Below, in pieces: positions 1 to 6,786 of a stretch of 10,168 bases of DNA (its first letter is position 1; every line of letters begins with the position of its first letter). The position numbers and the translations under genes were made by a program. A model generated the notes under the pieces. It saw only the letters and a program-made list of their open reading frames with translations. It was not told the DNA's origin and ran no database searches. This DNA comes from Chloracidobacterium sp. UBA6041 (GTDB lineage Bacteria > Acidobacteriota > Blastocatellia > Pyrinomonadales > Pyrinomonadaceae), in assembly GCA_002427845.1 (NCBI GenBank), contig DIYZ01000018.1:1-10168 (forward strand). The letters run 5' to 3'.

Positions 1-949
1 GCTTAGATCTACTTTCTAGGGGCAAGGACCCGCGCTGCGAAACCCTTCGGAGCACATTCCCTTTCTTTTTCTTTTTGTCCAAAATCGTCCATTCAAGGTC
101 GGCGATCACTTCGGAAGGAAGTTGTAGCGTTGCAGACTTGAGATTCTCACGAAGATGTTCGACTGAAGATGTGCCGGGTATCAGCAGGATGTTGGACGAG
201 CGCTGAAGAAGCCACGCAAGAGCGACCTGCATAGGCGTCGCTTGCAGTGACGTTGCTGCTGCTTCTAGCTTCGACGACTGTAAGGGACTGAACCCTCCCA
301 GTGGAAAGAACGGCACATAAGCGATCCCTTGCCGTGCGAGGTCATTGATGAAGTCATCATCGTCCCGGTGCGCGACGTTGTACAGGTTCTGCACGCAGAC
401 TATCTCTGTAATTCTCTGGGCCTCAGCCAACTGCTCGGCGCTGACGTTACTCAGACCGAGATGACCAATCAGTCCTTCACGCTTGAGTTCAGCTAGTACG
501 GTCAGCGGTTCTGCGATGGATCCCTCCGACGGCCCCATAACTCCGCCAACTCGGAGATTGACGACGTCGAGCTTGTCTAACCCGAGATTTCGGAGGTTGT
601 CATGCACGGCATCGATCAGCTCTTGACGCGAAAGCGCCTGAAGCCAGGACTTGTCATCACCCCGACGAGCGCCAACCTTGGTGACGATCACCAGGTCATC
701 CGGATAGGGATGGAGGGCCTGCTTAATAATCTGATTCGTTACATGCGGGCCGTAAAAGTCGCTGGTGTCGATATGATTGACGCCGGCTGTAACCGCTTCT
801 CGCAGAACTGCGATCGCACCGTCAACGTCACGCGGTGGTCCCCAGACTCCGGGACCGGCAAGTTGCATCGCGCCATAGCCCATGCGGTTCAGTGTTACCG
901 AAGTGCCGGGGAGCGTGAAGCTGCCGCCAAGATCCGTCCGTTTCGTCAT
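1..949 (-). CDS. ydbC: YdbC/PdxI-type aldo/keto reductase, 3' end beyond the window
   Basis: A leftward reading frame of 316 codons is open to the window edge. The protein closely resembles Escherichia coli YdbC (reported as pyridoxal reductase PdxI), an NADPH-dependent TIM-barrel enzyme of the cytoplasm. Visible matches are GYGAMQLAGPGVWGPPRD (residues 24-41), NHIDTSDFYGPHVTNQII with catalytic Asp61 and Tyr66, TKVGARRG with Lys91, GLSNVSAEQ, YVPFFPLGGFSPLQSS, and ATPMQVALAWLLQRS followed by ILLIPGTSSVEHLREN (253-269). The start is ATG 949-947, preceded by GAGGAG at 8 bases. E. coli YdbC has 286 residues. Here similarity ends around residue 286, and a lysine-rich tail (five lysines at 292-296) continues at least 27 residues to the edge, which suggests a replaced or read-through C-terminus. 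It is divergent from the MarR gene, which might control it. The family assignment is strong; pyridoxal as the substrate is inferred from the E. coli homologue. Confidence 0.92.
   Translation of the reverse strand, partial: MTKRTDLGGSFTLPGTSVTLNRMGYGAMQLAGPGVWGPPRDVDGAIAVLREAVTAGVNHIDTSDFYGPHVTNQIIKQALHPYPDDLVIVTKVGARRGDDKSWLQALSRQELIDAVHDNLRNLGLDKLDVVNLRVGGVMGPSEGSIAEPLTVLAELKREGLIGHLGLSNVSAEQLAEAQRITEIVCVQNLYNVAHRDDDDFINDLARQGIAYVPFFPLGGFSPLQSSKLEAAATSLQATPMQVALAWLLQRSSNILLIPGTSSVEHLRENLKSATLQLPSEVIADLEWTILDKKKKKGNVLRRVSQRGSLPLESRSK
59..93 (-). repeat. Copy 1 of a pyrimidine-rich ~35-base motif ending in CGTCCATT
   Basis: On the plus strand this reads CCC, then T-runs interrupted by single C, then an AAAAT stretch and CGTCCATT. 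A second copy of almost the same length and order lies at 9447-9480 in the same orientation. This copy lies inside the abnormal tail of the aldo/keto reductase, where it encodes the WTILDKKKKKG segment. Low complexity accounts for part of the similarity, but the shared CGTCCATT end and equal length are harder to explain by chance. It could be a small dispersed repeat. Confidence 0.35.
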
Positions 950-1132
950 TTCGGTTTCTCCTCGAGGTTGTGGTACCTGTAAATCGTTTGGGGTGTCCGG
1001 TTGCCAATGTCACTTTCGCTCGTTTCATACCGATAAGTAAATAACTATTGTCAGGTTCCTGTCCATAGCCTTGAGGTTTATGCGGTACACAATGCCTAGG
1101 GAGTGCGACATCGGTCTGACTCCAAGCCCCGA

Positions 1133-1161
1133 TTGACATCTGCCTTACTCTGAAGTATCTT
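1133..1161 (+). promoter_or_regulatory. Predicted sigma-70-type promoter of the marR-led operon
   Basis: A perfect -35 hexamer TTGACA (1133-1138) is followed after 17 bases by TATCTT (1156-1161), a 4/6 match to the -10 consensus. Transcription would start near 1168, only about 9 to 18 bases before the candidate start codons of the regulator, so the leader would be very short. The -10 element lies inside the palindrome at 1156-1173. Confidence 0.6.
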
Positions 1162-1173
1162 GATGTCAAGGTA
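1156..1173. promoter_or_regulatory. MarR-type operator palindrome overlapping the -10 element
   Basis: TATCTTGA-TG-TCAAGGTA is an 8-2-8 inverted repeat with one mismatch (perfect core CTTGA/TCAAG). Its size and A/T-ended shape are typical of MarR dimer sites. It covers the -10 element and the predicted transcription start, the right position for autorepression. The octamer GATGTCAA (1162-1169) within it recurs as its reverse complement TTGACATC at 1133-1140, over the -35 element, which gives a possible second half-site. Confidence 0.6.
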
Positions 1174-1176
1174 CAT

Positions 1177-1662
1177 ATGAGAGCAATGAGCAAAGACAAG
1201 TCGGAATCGTTGACGGGCGGAAGTGGCGTACACGTCTTCCTGGTGTTGTGGAAGGCGGCGCGGGCGGTTGAGTCCTATGCGGAAAAGAGCATCACCGACT
1301 TGGAGATGTGCGGTAGTGATTTTGCCGTGCTGGAGGCATTGCTGCACAAAGGACCGCTTCCGGTAAACGAGATCGGTAAAAAGATTCTGTTGACGAGCGG
1401 CTCGATTACGGTGGCCATTGACCGCCTGGAAAAGAGGGGATTAGTTGAGCGGCGGGCCCACGGCACGGACCGGCGGGCGAGGATCGTTCACTTAACGATG
1501 GAAGGCAAGAAGCTAATCACGCGCATTTATGGGAAACACGCCGGTGACATGGAAAAGCTCGCGGCTGTTTCCCTGACAAAAGCGGAACGCAAGACCCTTA
1601 TCAGCCTGCTGAAAAAAATTGGTTACAAGGCCGCAACGCAGAGTGAAGCGGACGCTGCGTGA
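1177..1662 (+). CDS. MarR-family winged-helix transcriptional regulator
   Basis: A 161-residue DNA-binding dimer. The winged helix-turn-helix is clear: FAVLEALLHKGPLPVNEIGK (residues 49-68), recognition region LLTSGSITVAIDRLEKRGLVERR, then wing and beta-hairpin with TDRRARIVHLTMEGKKLI. The helices at both ends form the dimer interface. The wording is closest to the MhqR/YkvE-like branch, which senses quinones and electrophiles. There is a single cysteine, Cys45, just before the DNA-binding domain, a possible redox sensor by analogy only. The start at 1177 has AAGG five bases upstream; ATG 1186 (MSKDKSES) is an equally plausible start. It is the first gene of the rightward operon, 37 bases before the pirin gene, and probably represses its own promoter through the palindrome at 1156-1173. 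Confidence 0.93.
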   Translation: MRAMSKDKSESLTGGSGVHVFLVLWKAARAVESYAEKSITDLEMCGSDFAVLEALLHKGPLPVNEIGKKILLTSGSITVAIDRLEKRGLVERRAHGTDRRARIVHLTMEGKKLITRIYGKHAGDMEKLAAVSLTKAERKTLISLLKKIGYKAATQSEADAA

Positions 1663-1699
1663 TTCGAAACAAAATACAAGTTTTAAAGAGGTGAGATTT

Positions 1700-2476
1700 A
1701 TGTCGATGGTGAAAGAAGCATTGAGAACTGAAGAGACAAGAACAAATGAAGGACGGACGGTCGCGGGAATCGTCAACAGTATTGAGACTTTGGAGGGAGG
1801 GGGATTTCTGGTGCGCCGGCCGTTTCCCAAGGCATCGTTTTCAGACTTTGATCCGTTTCTGTTGCTTGATGAGATGGGGCCGATGGATGTTGCACCCGGC
1901 GAAGCGAAAGGCGCACCCGATCATCCGCATCGCGGATTCGAGACGGTGACGTACCTGCTGTCGGGCGACATGCAGCACAAGGATTCCGGCGGACATGCCG
2001 GACGTCTTGCCGCGTTACCAATTCCCAGCTCGCGAATTCCCAAAGCTACATCGGGGGACGGGCTGGTCTCGGTGAGCGTCATCGCCGGAGAAGCGATGGG
2101 AGAGAAAGCCGTCATTGAGACGCGCACGCCAATCATCTACTTGCATTACCGGCTCGAGCCGGGAGGAGTGGCAACCCAACAAGTGCCGCATGACTACAAC
2201 GCCTTTGCTTACGTTGTTGACGGAGCAGGATTGTTCGGAGCAGAGGGCGAGCGTGGCTCGGACGGGCAGATGGTGATGTTCGCTCCGGATGGCGACGAAG
2301 TGAGAATCGAAAGTCCAGCAGATGCAAAAGCAACGCTGGAGGTATTGGTCATCGCTGGTGCGCCACTGAATGAACCAATCGCGCGCTATGGACCGTTCGT
2401 GATGAACACAGAGGCAGAAATCCATCAGGCGTTTGAAGATTACCGTAGGGGCCGGATGGGCGCGATTAACTCTTGA
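1700..2476 (+). CDS. Pirin-family cupin protein with an internal deletion (metal-site half missing)
   Basis: A 258-residue cytoplasmic bicupin. The start ATG 1700 is chosen because AAAGAGGTGA lies 5 to 8 bases upstream; an in-frame ATG at 1619 lies inside the regulator gene. The N-terminal cupin shows VRRPFPKASFSDFDPFLLLDEMG (38-60) and the hallmark HPHRGFETVTYLLSGDMQHKDS (75-96) with two metal ligands, His75 and His77. The C-terminal cupin follows from residue 123 (VSVSVIAGE, TPIIYLHYRL, YNAFAYVVDG). Between Arg102 and Pro109 about 50 residues usual in pirins are absent, including the GDVQWMTAG...HSEMP...GFQLWVNLP region that supplies the other His and the Glu ligand. Related pirins include quercetin dioxygenase-like YhhW. 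This copy is probably metal-poor or inactive, although its frame is intact. Next to marR and nmrA-like genes, it suggests quinone or redox stress. Confidence 0.85.
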   Translation: MSMVKEALRTEETRTNEGRTVAGIVNSIETLEGGGFLVRRPFPKASFSDFDPFLLLDEMGPMDVAPGEAKGAPDHPHRGFETVTYLLSGDMQHKDSGGHAGRLAALPIPSSRIPKATSGDGLVSVSVIAGEAMGEKAVIETRTPIIYLHYRLEPGGVATQQVPHDYNAFAYVVDGAGLFGAEGERGSDGQMVMFAPDGDEVRIESPADAKATLEVLVIAGAPLNEPIARYGPFVMNTEAEIHQAFEDYRRGRMGAINS

Positions 2477-2508
2477 TGATCGAATTGCAGGTGGAAGGAG
2501 TGGCAAAA

Positions 2509-3405
2509 ATGTTATCCAACGATAAAAAACTGATCGCCGTGATCGGCGCAACGGGACAGCAGGGAGGCGGAGTCGTACGTGCCCTGCAAGCCCGCGGACA
2601 ATTCAAGGTGCGAGCACTGACTCGCAATCCAGACAAGCATCGGGAACTCGCTGAGGAAGTCATCGAAGCAGATTTGAACCGCCCCGAAACCCTCGCCGCT
2701 GCATTCAAAGGGGCACATGGCGTATTTCTCGTCACTACTTCTTCGTTAGAAGGAACCGACGAGCGCAAGCAGGGAACCGCCGCGGTTAAGGCTGCCAGTG
2801 ATGCCGGCGTCAAACACGTAGTCTGGTCCACGCTGCCTGACGTCGAAGCGATCAGCGGCAGCAGGTTCTACGTTCCGCACTTTACGAACAAGGCCAAGGT
2901 CGATCGGATAGTCAAGGAAGCGGGGTTTGCGAATCATACCTTCTCCATCGCGCCGTTCTTCTACCAGAACCTCGCAGGCGCCATGGCTCCGCAACAGCAG
3001 GCAGACGGATCCATGGGCTGGGCGCTCCCGCTCGATCCGAGTGTGCGTTGCATTCACATGGGTGACATTCGCGAACTCGGCACCATCGTCGCTGGAGCGT
3101 TCGCGCACCCAGATCAGGCCGGCCATGGCGAGTATCTGCCCCTCGTCGGTGATTTCATGAGCTTCAATGAGATCGTCGACGTGCTTAATCGACAGGGTCA
3201 CAACTTCTCATTCACGCAGGTCCCGGCCGACGTCTTCGCCACTCTCTTCCCTGGAGCTGCGGAGATCGCCGCGATGTTCAGGTACTTCGAAGCGCATACC
3301 TACTTGGGTTCGGATTCGTCCGACCGAATTGCGCTCGCAAACAAAATAGCAGGCAAGCAACCGACCCGGTTTTCGACCTGGGCTCGAGAGAATTTTCCAA
3401 TATAG
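2509..3405 (+). CDS. NmrA/HSCARG-like NAD(P)-binding protein
   Basis: A 298-residue atypical short-chain dehydrogenase of the NmrA family. The Rossmann start is LIAVIGATGQQGGGVVRAL (8-26) with the GATGxxGG dinucleotide motif. Further family marks are VRALTRNPDKH (34-44, typical of NADP(H) binding), EADLNRPETLAAAFKGAHGVFLVTT, GVKHVVWSTLPDV (100-112) and PHFTNKAKVDRIVKEAG (123-139). NmrA proteins sense the NADP(H) redox state or act as quinone/NAD(P)H oxidoreductases. The start is ATG 2509, with GGAAGGAG ending 8 bases upstream; ATG 2476 and TTG 2473 overlap the pirin stop and lack such a site. It lies 32 bases after the pirin gene, so it is almost certainly cotranscribed. The length is normal for the family and no damage is visible. 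Confidence 0.92.
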   Translation: MLSNDKKLIAVIGATGQQGGGVVRALQARGQFKVRALTRNPDKHRELAEEVIEADLNRPETLAAAFKGAHGVFLVTTSSLEGTDERKQGTAAVKAASDAGVKHVVWSTLPDVEAISGSRFYVPHFTNKAKVDRIVKEAGFANHTFSIAPFFYQNLAGAMAPQQQADGSMGWALPLDPSVRCIHMGDIRELGTIVAGAFAHPDQAGHGEYLPLVGDFMSFNEIVDVLNRQGHNFSFTQVPADVFATLFPGAAEIAAMFRYFEAHTYLGSDSSDRIALANKIAGKQPTRFSTWARENFPI

Positions 3406-3474
3406 CCTAACGCCACTGGCGGCGTATTACACTGAAATTGGCAAGGCTTTTGAAACTATCGAAAGGAACGCAAA

Positions 3475-3852
3475 ATGAAAATAGTAACCTTGATTGCGCG
3501 GCTCTTACTTGGGCTGATCTTTGTTGTCTTCGGCCTTAATGGTTTCTTGAATTTCATCAAGGGGCCGATGCCTTCGGGATTAGCAGCCCAGTTTGTCGGC
3601 GCACTCGTACTGTCTCATTACTTTTGGGTAGTCGCTGCGATACAAGTCGCAGGCGGTGTGCTGCTGCTTGTGAATCGATATGTGCCGCTCGCGCTTGTAC
3701 TTCTTGGGCCGGTAATCGTGAACATCATTTGTTATCACGTGTTCCTGAATCCGAGCGGAGCCGTACCGGCGGCGGTAGTAACAGTCCTGTGGTTGATTGT
3801 TTTCTACGGTAAGCGGCAATACTTCTCTGGGATATTTGTCCAACGTACATGA
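3475..3852 (+). CDS. DoxX-like four-helix membrane protein
   Basis: A 125-residue inner-membrane protein. Four hydrophobic segments are visible near residues 4-26, 43-66, 68-91 and 97-112, with short polar loops. The opening LIARLLLGLIFVVFGLNGFLNF and the segment WVVAAIQVAGGVLLLV match the DoxX/DoxD-like family (cf. SURF4/MauE-type proteins). Members are linked to quinone or thiol redox chemistry in the membrane, but the molecular role is mostly unknown. The start is well supported by AAAGGAA (3462-3468) six bases before ATG 3475. A gap of 69 bases from the nmrA-like gene holds only a short CGCC/GGCG hairpin, too weak to be a terminator. It is followed 21 bases later by the YceI gene. Confidence 0.88.
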   Translation: MKIVTLIARLLLGLIFVVFGLNGFLNFIKGPMPSGLAAQFVGALVLSHYFWVVAAIQVAGGVLLLVNRYVPLALVLLGPVIVNIICYHVFLNPSGAVPAAVVTVLWLIVFYGKRQYFSGIFVQRT

Positions 3853-3873
3853 GGTTTAGAGGGAGAGTGAAAG

Positions 3874-4428
3874 ATGGCCAAATGGACTTTCGAGCCTGGG
3901 CACACGGCGGCGGAGTTTCGCGCCCGGCACATGATGGTGACCTACGTCCGAGGACACTTCAAGGATGTTCACGGCTCGCTGGAGTTTGATCCGGAGAACC
4001 CGCGCAACTCTTCGGTTGAAGTGAACATCGATGCTCGGAAAATTTGGACCGGCGTAAAGGAACGCGACGACCATTTGCGGAGCGCGGACTTTCTTAATGT
4101 CGAGCACCATCCTGAGATTAGCTTCAAGGGTAATCAGGTAGAAATAAAAGGCGAGCATGACTATGCCGTGACCGGCGATCTGACAATTCGCGGAGTGACT
4201 CGGCAAGTCTGCTTAAACGTGAGCTACCTGGGACAGTGGCAGACGCCCTGGTGGGAAGACGGAGTTAACAAAGGTCCGAAGACACGCGCTGGTTTTGTGG
4301 CTACTACGAAGATCAATCGCCAGGACTTTGGTGTGAGCTGGCAGGATACGATGGATCGCGGCGGTATCGTAGTGGGCAATGAAATAGACATTACCATCGA
4401 TGCGGAAGCGATTCTGGGAGACACTTGA
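3874..4428 (+). CDS. YceI-family lipocalin-like protein, cytoplasmic type
   Basis: A 184-residue beta-barrel protein of the YceI family, which binds isoprenoid or polyprenyl lipids such as quinone-like molecules. The family pattern is complete: WTFEPGHTAAEFRARHMMVTYVRGHF at the N-terminus, SVEVNIDARKIWTG (47-60), DDHLRSADFLNVEHHPEISF (65-84), GDLTIRGVTRQVCLNV (101-116), INRQDFGVSW (147-156) and IDITIDAEAI at the end. There is no signal peptide, unlike E. coli YceI, so it should stay in the cytoplasm. The start is ATG 3874 after GGGAG (3861-3865). Presence beside DoxX, NmrA and pirin genes fits handling of quinones or lipids under stress; the ligand is unknown. Confidence 0.93.
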   Translation: MAKWTFEPGHTAAEFRARHMMVTYVRGHFKDVHGSLEFDPENPRNSSVEVNIDARKIWTGVKERDDHLRSADFLNVEHHPEISFKGNQVEIKGEHDYAVTGDLTIRGVTRQVCLNVSYLGQWQTPWWEDGVNKGPKTRAGFVATTKINRQDFGVSWQDTMDRGGIVVGNEIDITIDAEAILGDT

Positions 4429-4480
4429 TTCTTCAGGAACAATGTTGATGTTCAAATCGATTCCAGAGGAGGACTCGTAC

Positions 4481-4957
4481 ATGAATCCTTCATATGTGCT
4501 GCTTCTGGCGTTTCTCATTGGTGTAATCGGGGGATTGCGTACGATGACCGCGCCGGCCGTCGTGGCCTGGGCCGCGAACCGGCACTGGCTCAATCTAGAC
4601 AACTCGCCGCTCGCCTTAATCGGGTCGCTTGGTGCCGTCCTTGCCTTTACCCTGGGTGCTCTAGGTGAATTGGTCATCGACAAACTTCCTTCGACCCCAA
4701 ACCGCACACGACTTCTCGGACTCGTTGGCCGCAGTGTGCTCGGCGGTCTGTCTGGCGCTGCTGTCGCTGTTGCCGGGTCGCAGTCGATCGCACTCGGCAT
4801 CGTTCTCGGTGTGGCCGGCGCGATCGCCGGCGCGTTTGCGGGCTACGAGGTTCGCAAACGCCTGGTGCGCGCGCTCAAGGTTCCGGACTTCGTCCTCGCT
4901 CTGCTTGAAGACGCAGTCGCGATTGGTGGAGGCCTCTTAATTGTGTCGCGGTTCTAA
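4481..4957 (+). CDS. DUF4126-like small membrane protein
   Basis: A 158-residue hydrophobic protein of unknown function. ATG 4481 is preferred because AGAGGAGG ends 8 bases before it and the protein then begins with a membrane helix; an in-frame codon at 4400 lies inside the YceI gene. Predicted membrane segments lie near 3-19, 44-66, 82-104 (Gly/Ala rich), 104-124 and 138-154. The motif GGLRTMTAPAVVAWAA (17-32) and the glycine-rich GVAGAIAGAFAGYEVRK near residue 117 are typical of DUF4126 proteins. It is the last gene of the rightward cluster, 52 bases after yceI, and is convergent with the chloroperoxidase-like gene. No strong terminator follows, only an imperfect inverted repeat (4960-4968 with 5009-5016). 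Confidence 0.85.
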   Translation: MNPSYVLLLAFLIGVIGGLRTMTAPAVVAWAANRHWLNLDNSPLALIGSLGAVLAFTLGALGELVIDKLPSTPNRTRLLGLVGRSVLGGLSGAAVAVAGSQSIALGIVLGVAGAIAGAFAGYEVRKRLVRALKVPDFVLALLEDAVAIGGGLLIVSRF

Positions 4958-5078
4958 GCGCGCAACTCGAACAGTTCTGAATGGATTTGTTGAGTTTCGT
5001 TCAGGAGTGAGTGCGCAATCAACATTACCAAAATCTAGTACTCCGCAAACGCTCCTCCGGCACTGTCGCAGTCAATGC

Positions 5079-5921
5079 TTAAGCCGATGCTGCTTGCTCA
5101 CCTTTGAAAAACGCCAGCAGGTCGGCATTGATCACGTCTGCATTCGTAGTTGGCATGCCGTGCGGGAAACCCTTGTAGGTTTTCAATAGCGCGCCCTTCA
5201 CCAACTTGGCGCTCAGCGGCGCGGAGTCAGCATAAGGAACGATCTGGTCATCATCGCCATGCATTACCAAAGTCGGCACCGAGATCTTCTTCAGGTCCTC
5301 GGTAAAGTCCGTCTGCGAGAAAGCCACGATGCCATCATAGTGCGCCTTGGCACCGCCCATCATGCCCTGGCGCCACCAATTCTCGATCACACCTTGCGAT
5401 ACTTTCGCGCCCGGGCGGTTATAACCGTAAAACGGCCCAGTTGGCACATCCAGATAGAATTGCGCCCGGTTGGTGGCAACCTGCGCTTGAAAGTCGTCGA
5501 ATACCTCTTTAGGTAGACCGCCGGGATTCGCGGGGGTCCTCACCATCAGCGGCGGCACCGCGCTGATGAGTACGGCCATAGCGACGCGGCTTTCGCCGTG
5601 GCGGGCTATGTAATGGGTGACTTCGCCGCCGCCGGTCGAGTGACCAACATGGATCGCGTTCTTTAAGTCGAGATGCGCCGTGAGTTCGGCGAGGTCATCG
5701 GCGTAGTGATCCATGTCATGTCCGGCGCCGGGTTGGCTCGATCGTCCGTGACCTCGCCGGTCATGCGCGATGACGCGATAGCCATGATTTAGGAAGAACA
5801 TCATTTGGGTGTCCCAGTCGTCGGCTGACAGCGGCCAGCCGTGACTGAATACTATGGGTTGTCCTTCGCCCCAATCCTTGTAATAGATCTGCGTTCCATC
5901 TTTTGTCGTGATCGTAGGCAT
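5079..5921 (-). CDS. Alpha/beta-hydrolase of the non-heme chloroperoxidase/esterase family
   Basis: A 280-residue serine hydrolase resembling cofactor-free haloperoxidases (CPO family), which work as esterases and form peracids from acetate and peroxide in vitro. The triad can be read as Ser95 (VGHSTGGGE), Asp225 (HGDDDQIVP) and His254 (GFPHGMPTT); the spacing equals that of Streptomyces CPO-L. The oxyanion strand FSHGWPLSADDWD (25-37) and VIAHDRRGHGRSSQP (50-64) are typical. The start is ATG 5921-5919, with GGGAGGAGG just upstream on the minus strand; the nine-codon longer frame from 5948 is less likely. No signal peptide is seen, so it is cytoplasmic. It lies 62 bases downstream of the second hydrolase gene and is probably cotranscribed. 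The natural substrate is unknown. Confidence 0.93.
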   Translation of the reverse strand: MPTITTKDGTQIYYKDWGEGQPIVFSHGWPLSADDWDTQMMFFLNHGYRVIAHDRRGHGRSSQPGAGHDMDHYADDLAELTAHLDLKNAIHVGHSTGGGEVTHYIARHGESRVAMAVLISAVPPLMVRTPANPGGLPKEVFDDFQAQVATNRAQFYLDVPTGPFYGYNRPGAKVSQGVIENWWRQGMMGGAKAHYDGIVAFSQTDFTEDLKKISVPTLVMHGDDDQIVPYADSAPLSAKLVKGALLKTYKGFPHGMPTTNADVINADLLAFFKGEQAASA

Positions 5922-5983
5922 ACGTCCTCCTCCCATCTCTCGCGCCATCTACACCATTGGGTTTCTGAAAACAGTTCCGCAAC

Positions 5984-6694
5984 TCAGCTCGCTGCGGTTG
6001 CCGCAGCAGCCCCTTGTGCAGCTTGTTTGATGAGCGCGACCACCGCATTTGGTTGCGACACGTAGATTGCGTGACTGCCTGCTACCTCAACGACCGTCGA
6101 TCCGGCTCGCTCAGACATGAAACGCTGAGCCGGCGGCGGAATCATTCTGTCTTCGGTCGCCAGTAGGTACCAGCTTGGCTTGCTCTTCCAGGCCGGCTCG
6201 CTGATCTCACCACCGAGTGCCTCAAGACCCCAGGGAACTTGAGAGTCCGCCATGAACGCGGCCTTTTCAGCCTCAACGTCGCCGGCAAACGAAGCTCGGA
6301 ACTTAGACTTGTCGAGAAAAAGATAGCCGTCCCTCGGTGGCAGGATTGGCGGCACAGGTGCATCCGGCGGCGGATCTTTGATGAGCGAGTTCACCGACTC
6401 GCCTTTGTCTGGAGCAAAGGCAGTGATGTAGACAAGCCCGACAACCTGTGGATCGGTTCCGGCTTCGGTGATCACCGCGCCACCATAGGAGTGGCCCACC
6501 AGAATCACCGGGCCATCCTGTTCGTGAATAACGAGCTTCGTCGCCGCTACATCGCCAGTCAGCGAAAGGGTAGGATTCTGGACGATCGCGACATTGTAGT
6601 CATCCTTCTTCAGCAGGCTGTACACACTTTCCCAACCTGAACCGTCTACGAAGCCGCCGTGAACGAGAACGATGTTCTTTGTTGATTGAGTCAT
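5984..6694 (-). CDS. Small alpha/beta-hydrolase (AB-hydrolase, esterase-like)
   Basis: A 236-residue cytoplasmic serine hydrolase of the family often annotated as alpha/beta fold hydrolase or salicylate-esterase-like. It shows NIVLVHGGFVDGSGWESV (7-24) with the HGG oxyanion motif, nucleophile Ser69 in VGHSYGGAVI, acid Asp182 in TEDRMIPP and His208 in GSHAIYVSQP. The proline-rich stretch 108-120 (PPPDAPVPPILPP) forms the lid region usual in this family. The start is ATG 6694-6692, preceded by AAAGGAAAGG. The C-terminus ends in an Ala-rich tail. It is the first gene of a leftward pair with the chloroperoxidase-like gene; the two may have related roles, but I see nothing that fixes the substrate. 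Confidence 0.92.
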   Translation of the reverse strand: MTQSTKNIVLVHGGFVDGSGWESVYSLLKKDDYNVAIVQNPTLSLTGDVAATKLVIHEQDGPVILVGHSYGGAVITEAGTDPQVVGLVYITAFAPDKGESVNSLIKDPPPDAPVPPILPPRDGYLFLDKSKFRASFAGDVEAEKAAFMADSQVPWGLEALGGEISEPAWKSKPSWYLLATEDRMIPPPAQRFMSERAGSTVVEVAGSHAIYVSQPNAVVALIKQAAQGAAAATAAS

Positions 6695-6786
6695 GATGTT
6701 TCCTTTCCTTTGTGTTCAGTCGTGTGCCATGGGTTTCTCGCTGGTGCGAACGCTTCCAGCTTCGGCGTTTTTCTGTCACTTTGCAT
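6691..6786 (-). CDS. Possible 31-residue upstream small ORF overlapping the hydrolase start
   Basis: A short leftward frame begins at ATG 6786-6784, has AAAGGCGG a short distance upstream, and stops at TGA 6693-6691. The stop overlaps the hydrolase ATG in the arrangement ATGA that is common in translational coupling. The peptide is basic and polar (starts MQSDRKTPKLEAF) with no recognised family. The frame is open upstream to 6879. It may be a real leader peptide or chance; no conservation can be tested here. Confidence 0.25.
   Translation of the reverse strand: MQSDRKTPKLEAFAPARNPWHTTEHKGKETS

Larger units (their letters stand above)
950..1176. promoter_or_regulatory. Divergent intergenic region between reductase and marR-like gene
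   Basis: These 227 bases separate two divergent genes and should hold both promoters. The rightward promoter and operator are listed separately. For the leftward reductase, CTGACA can be read on the minus strand at 1054-1049, followed by an A+T-rich stretch (1048-1033), but no convincing -10 element is spaced from it. No coding potential is evident. Confidence 0.55.

Noticed and set aside
602..982. 126-codon plus-strand frame opposite the aldo/keto reductase
   Set aside because: The minus-strand protein matches YdbC along its length; this frame is its shadow.
2015..2551. 178-codon minus-strand frame opposite the pirin gene
   Set aside because: It is antisense to a clearly recognisable gene, is composition-driven and resembles no family.
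3405..3411. GCCTAAC just after the nmrA-like stop, an attC-like core
   Set aside because: No partner GTTRRRY with a hairpin lies nearby and it sits inside a conserved-looking operon; the 7-mer is expected by chance.
4213..4800. 195-codon minus-strand frame opposite the YceI and DUF4126 genes
   Set aside because: It spans two well-supported genes on the other strand, is rich in Ser/Pro/Arg and has no family signature.
4958..5078. Terminator between the convergent DUF4126 and chloroperoxidase-like genes
   Set aside because: Only an imperfect inverted repeat with uneven arms and no T-run is visible.
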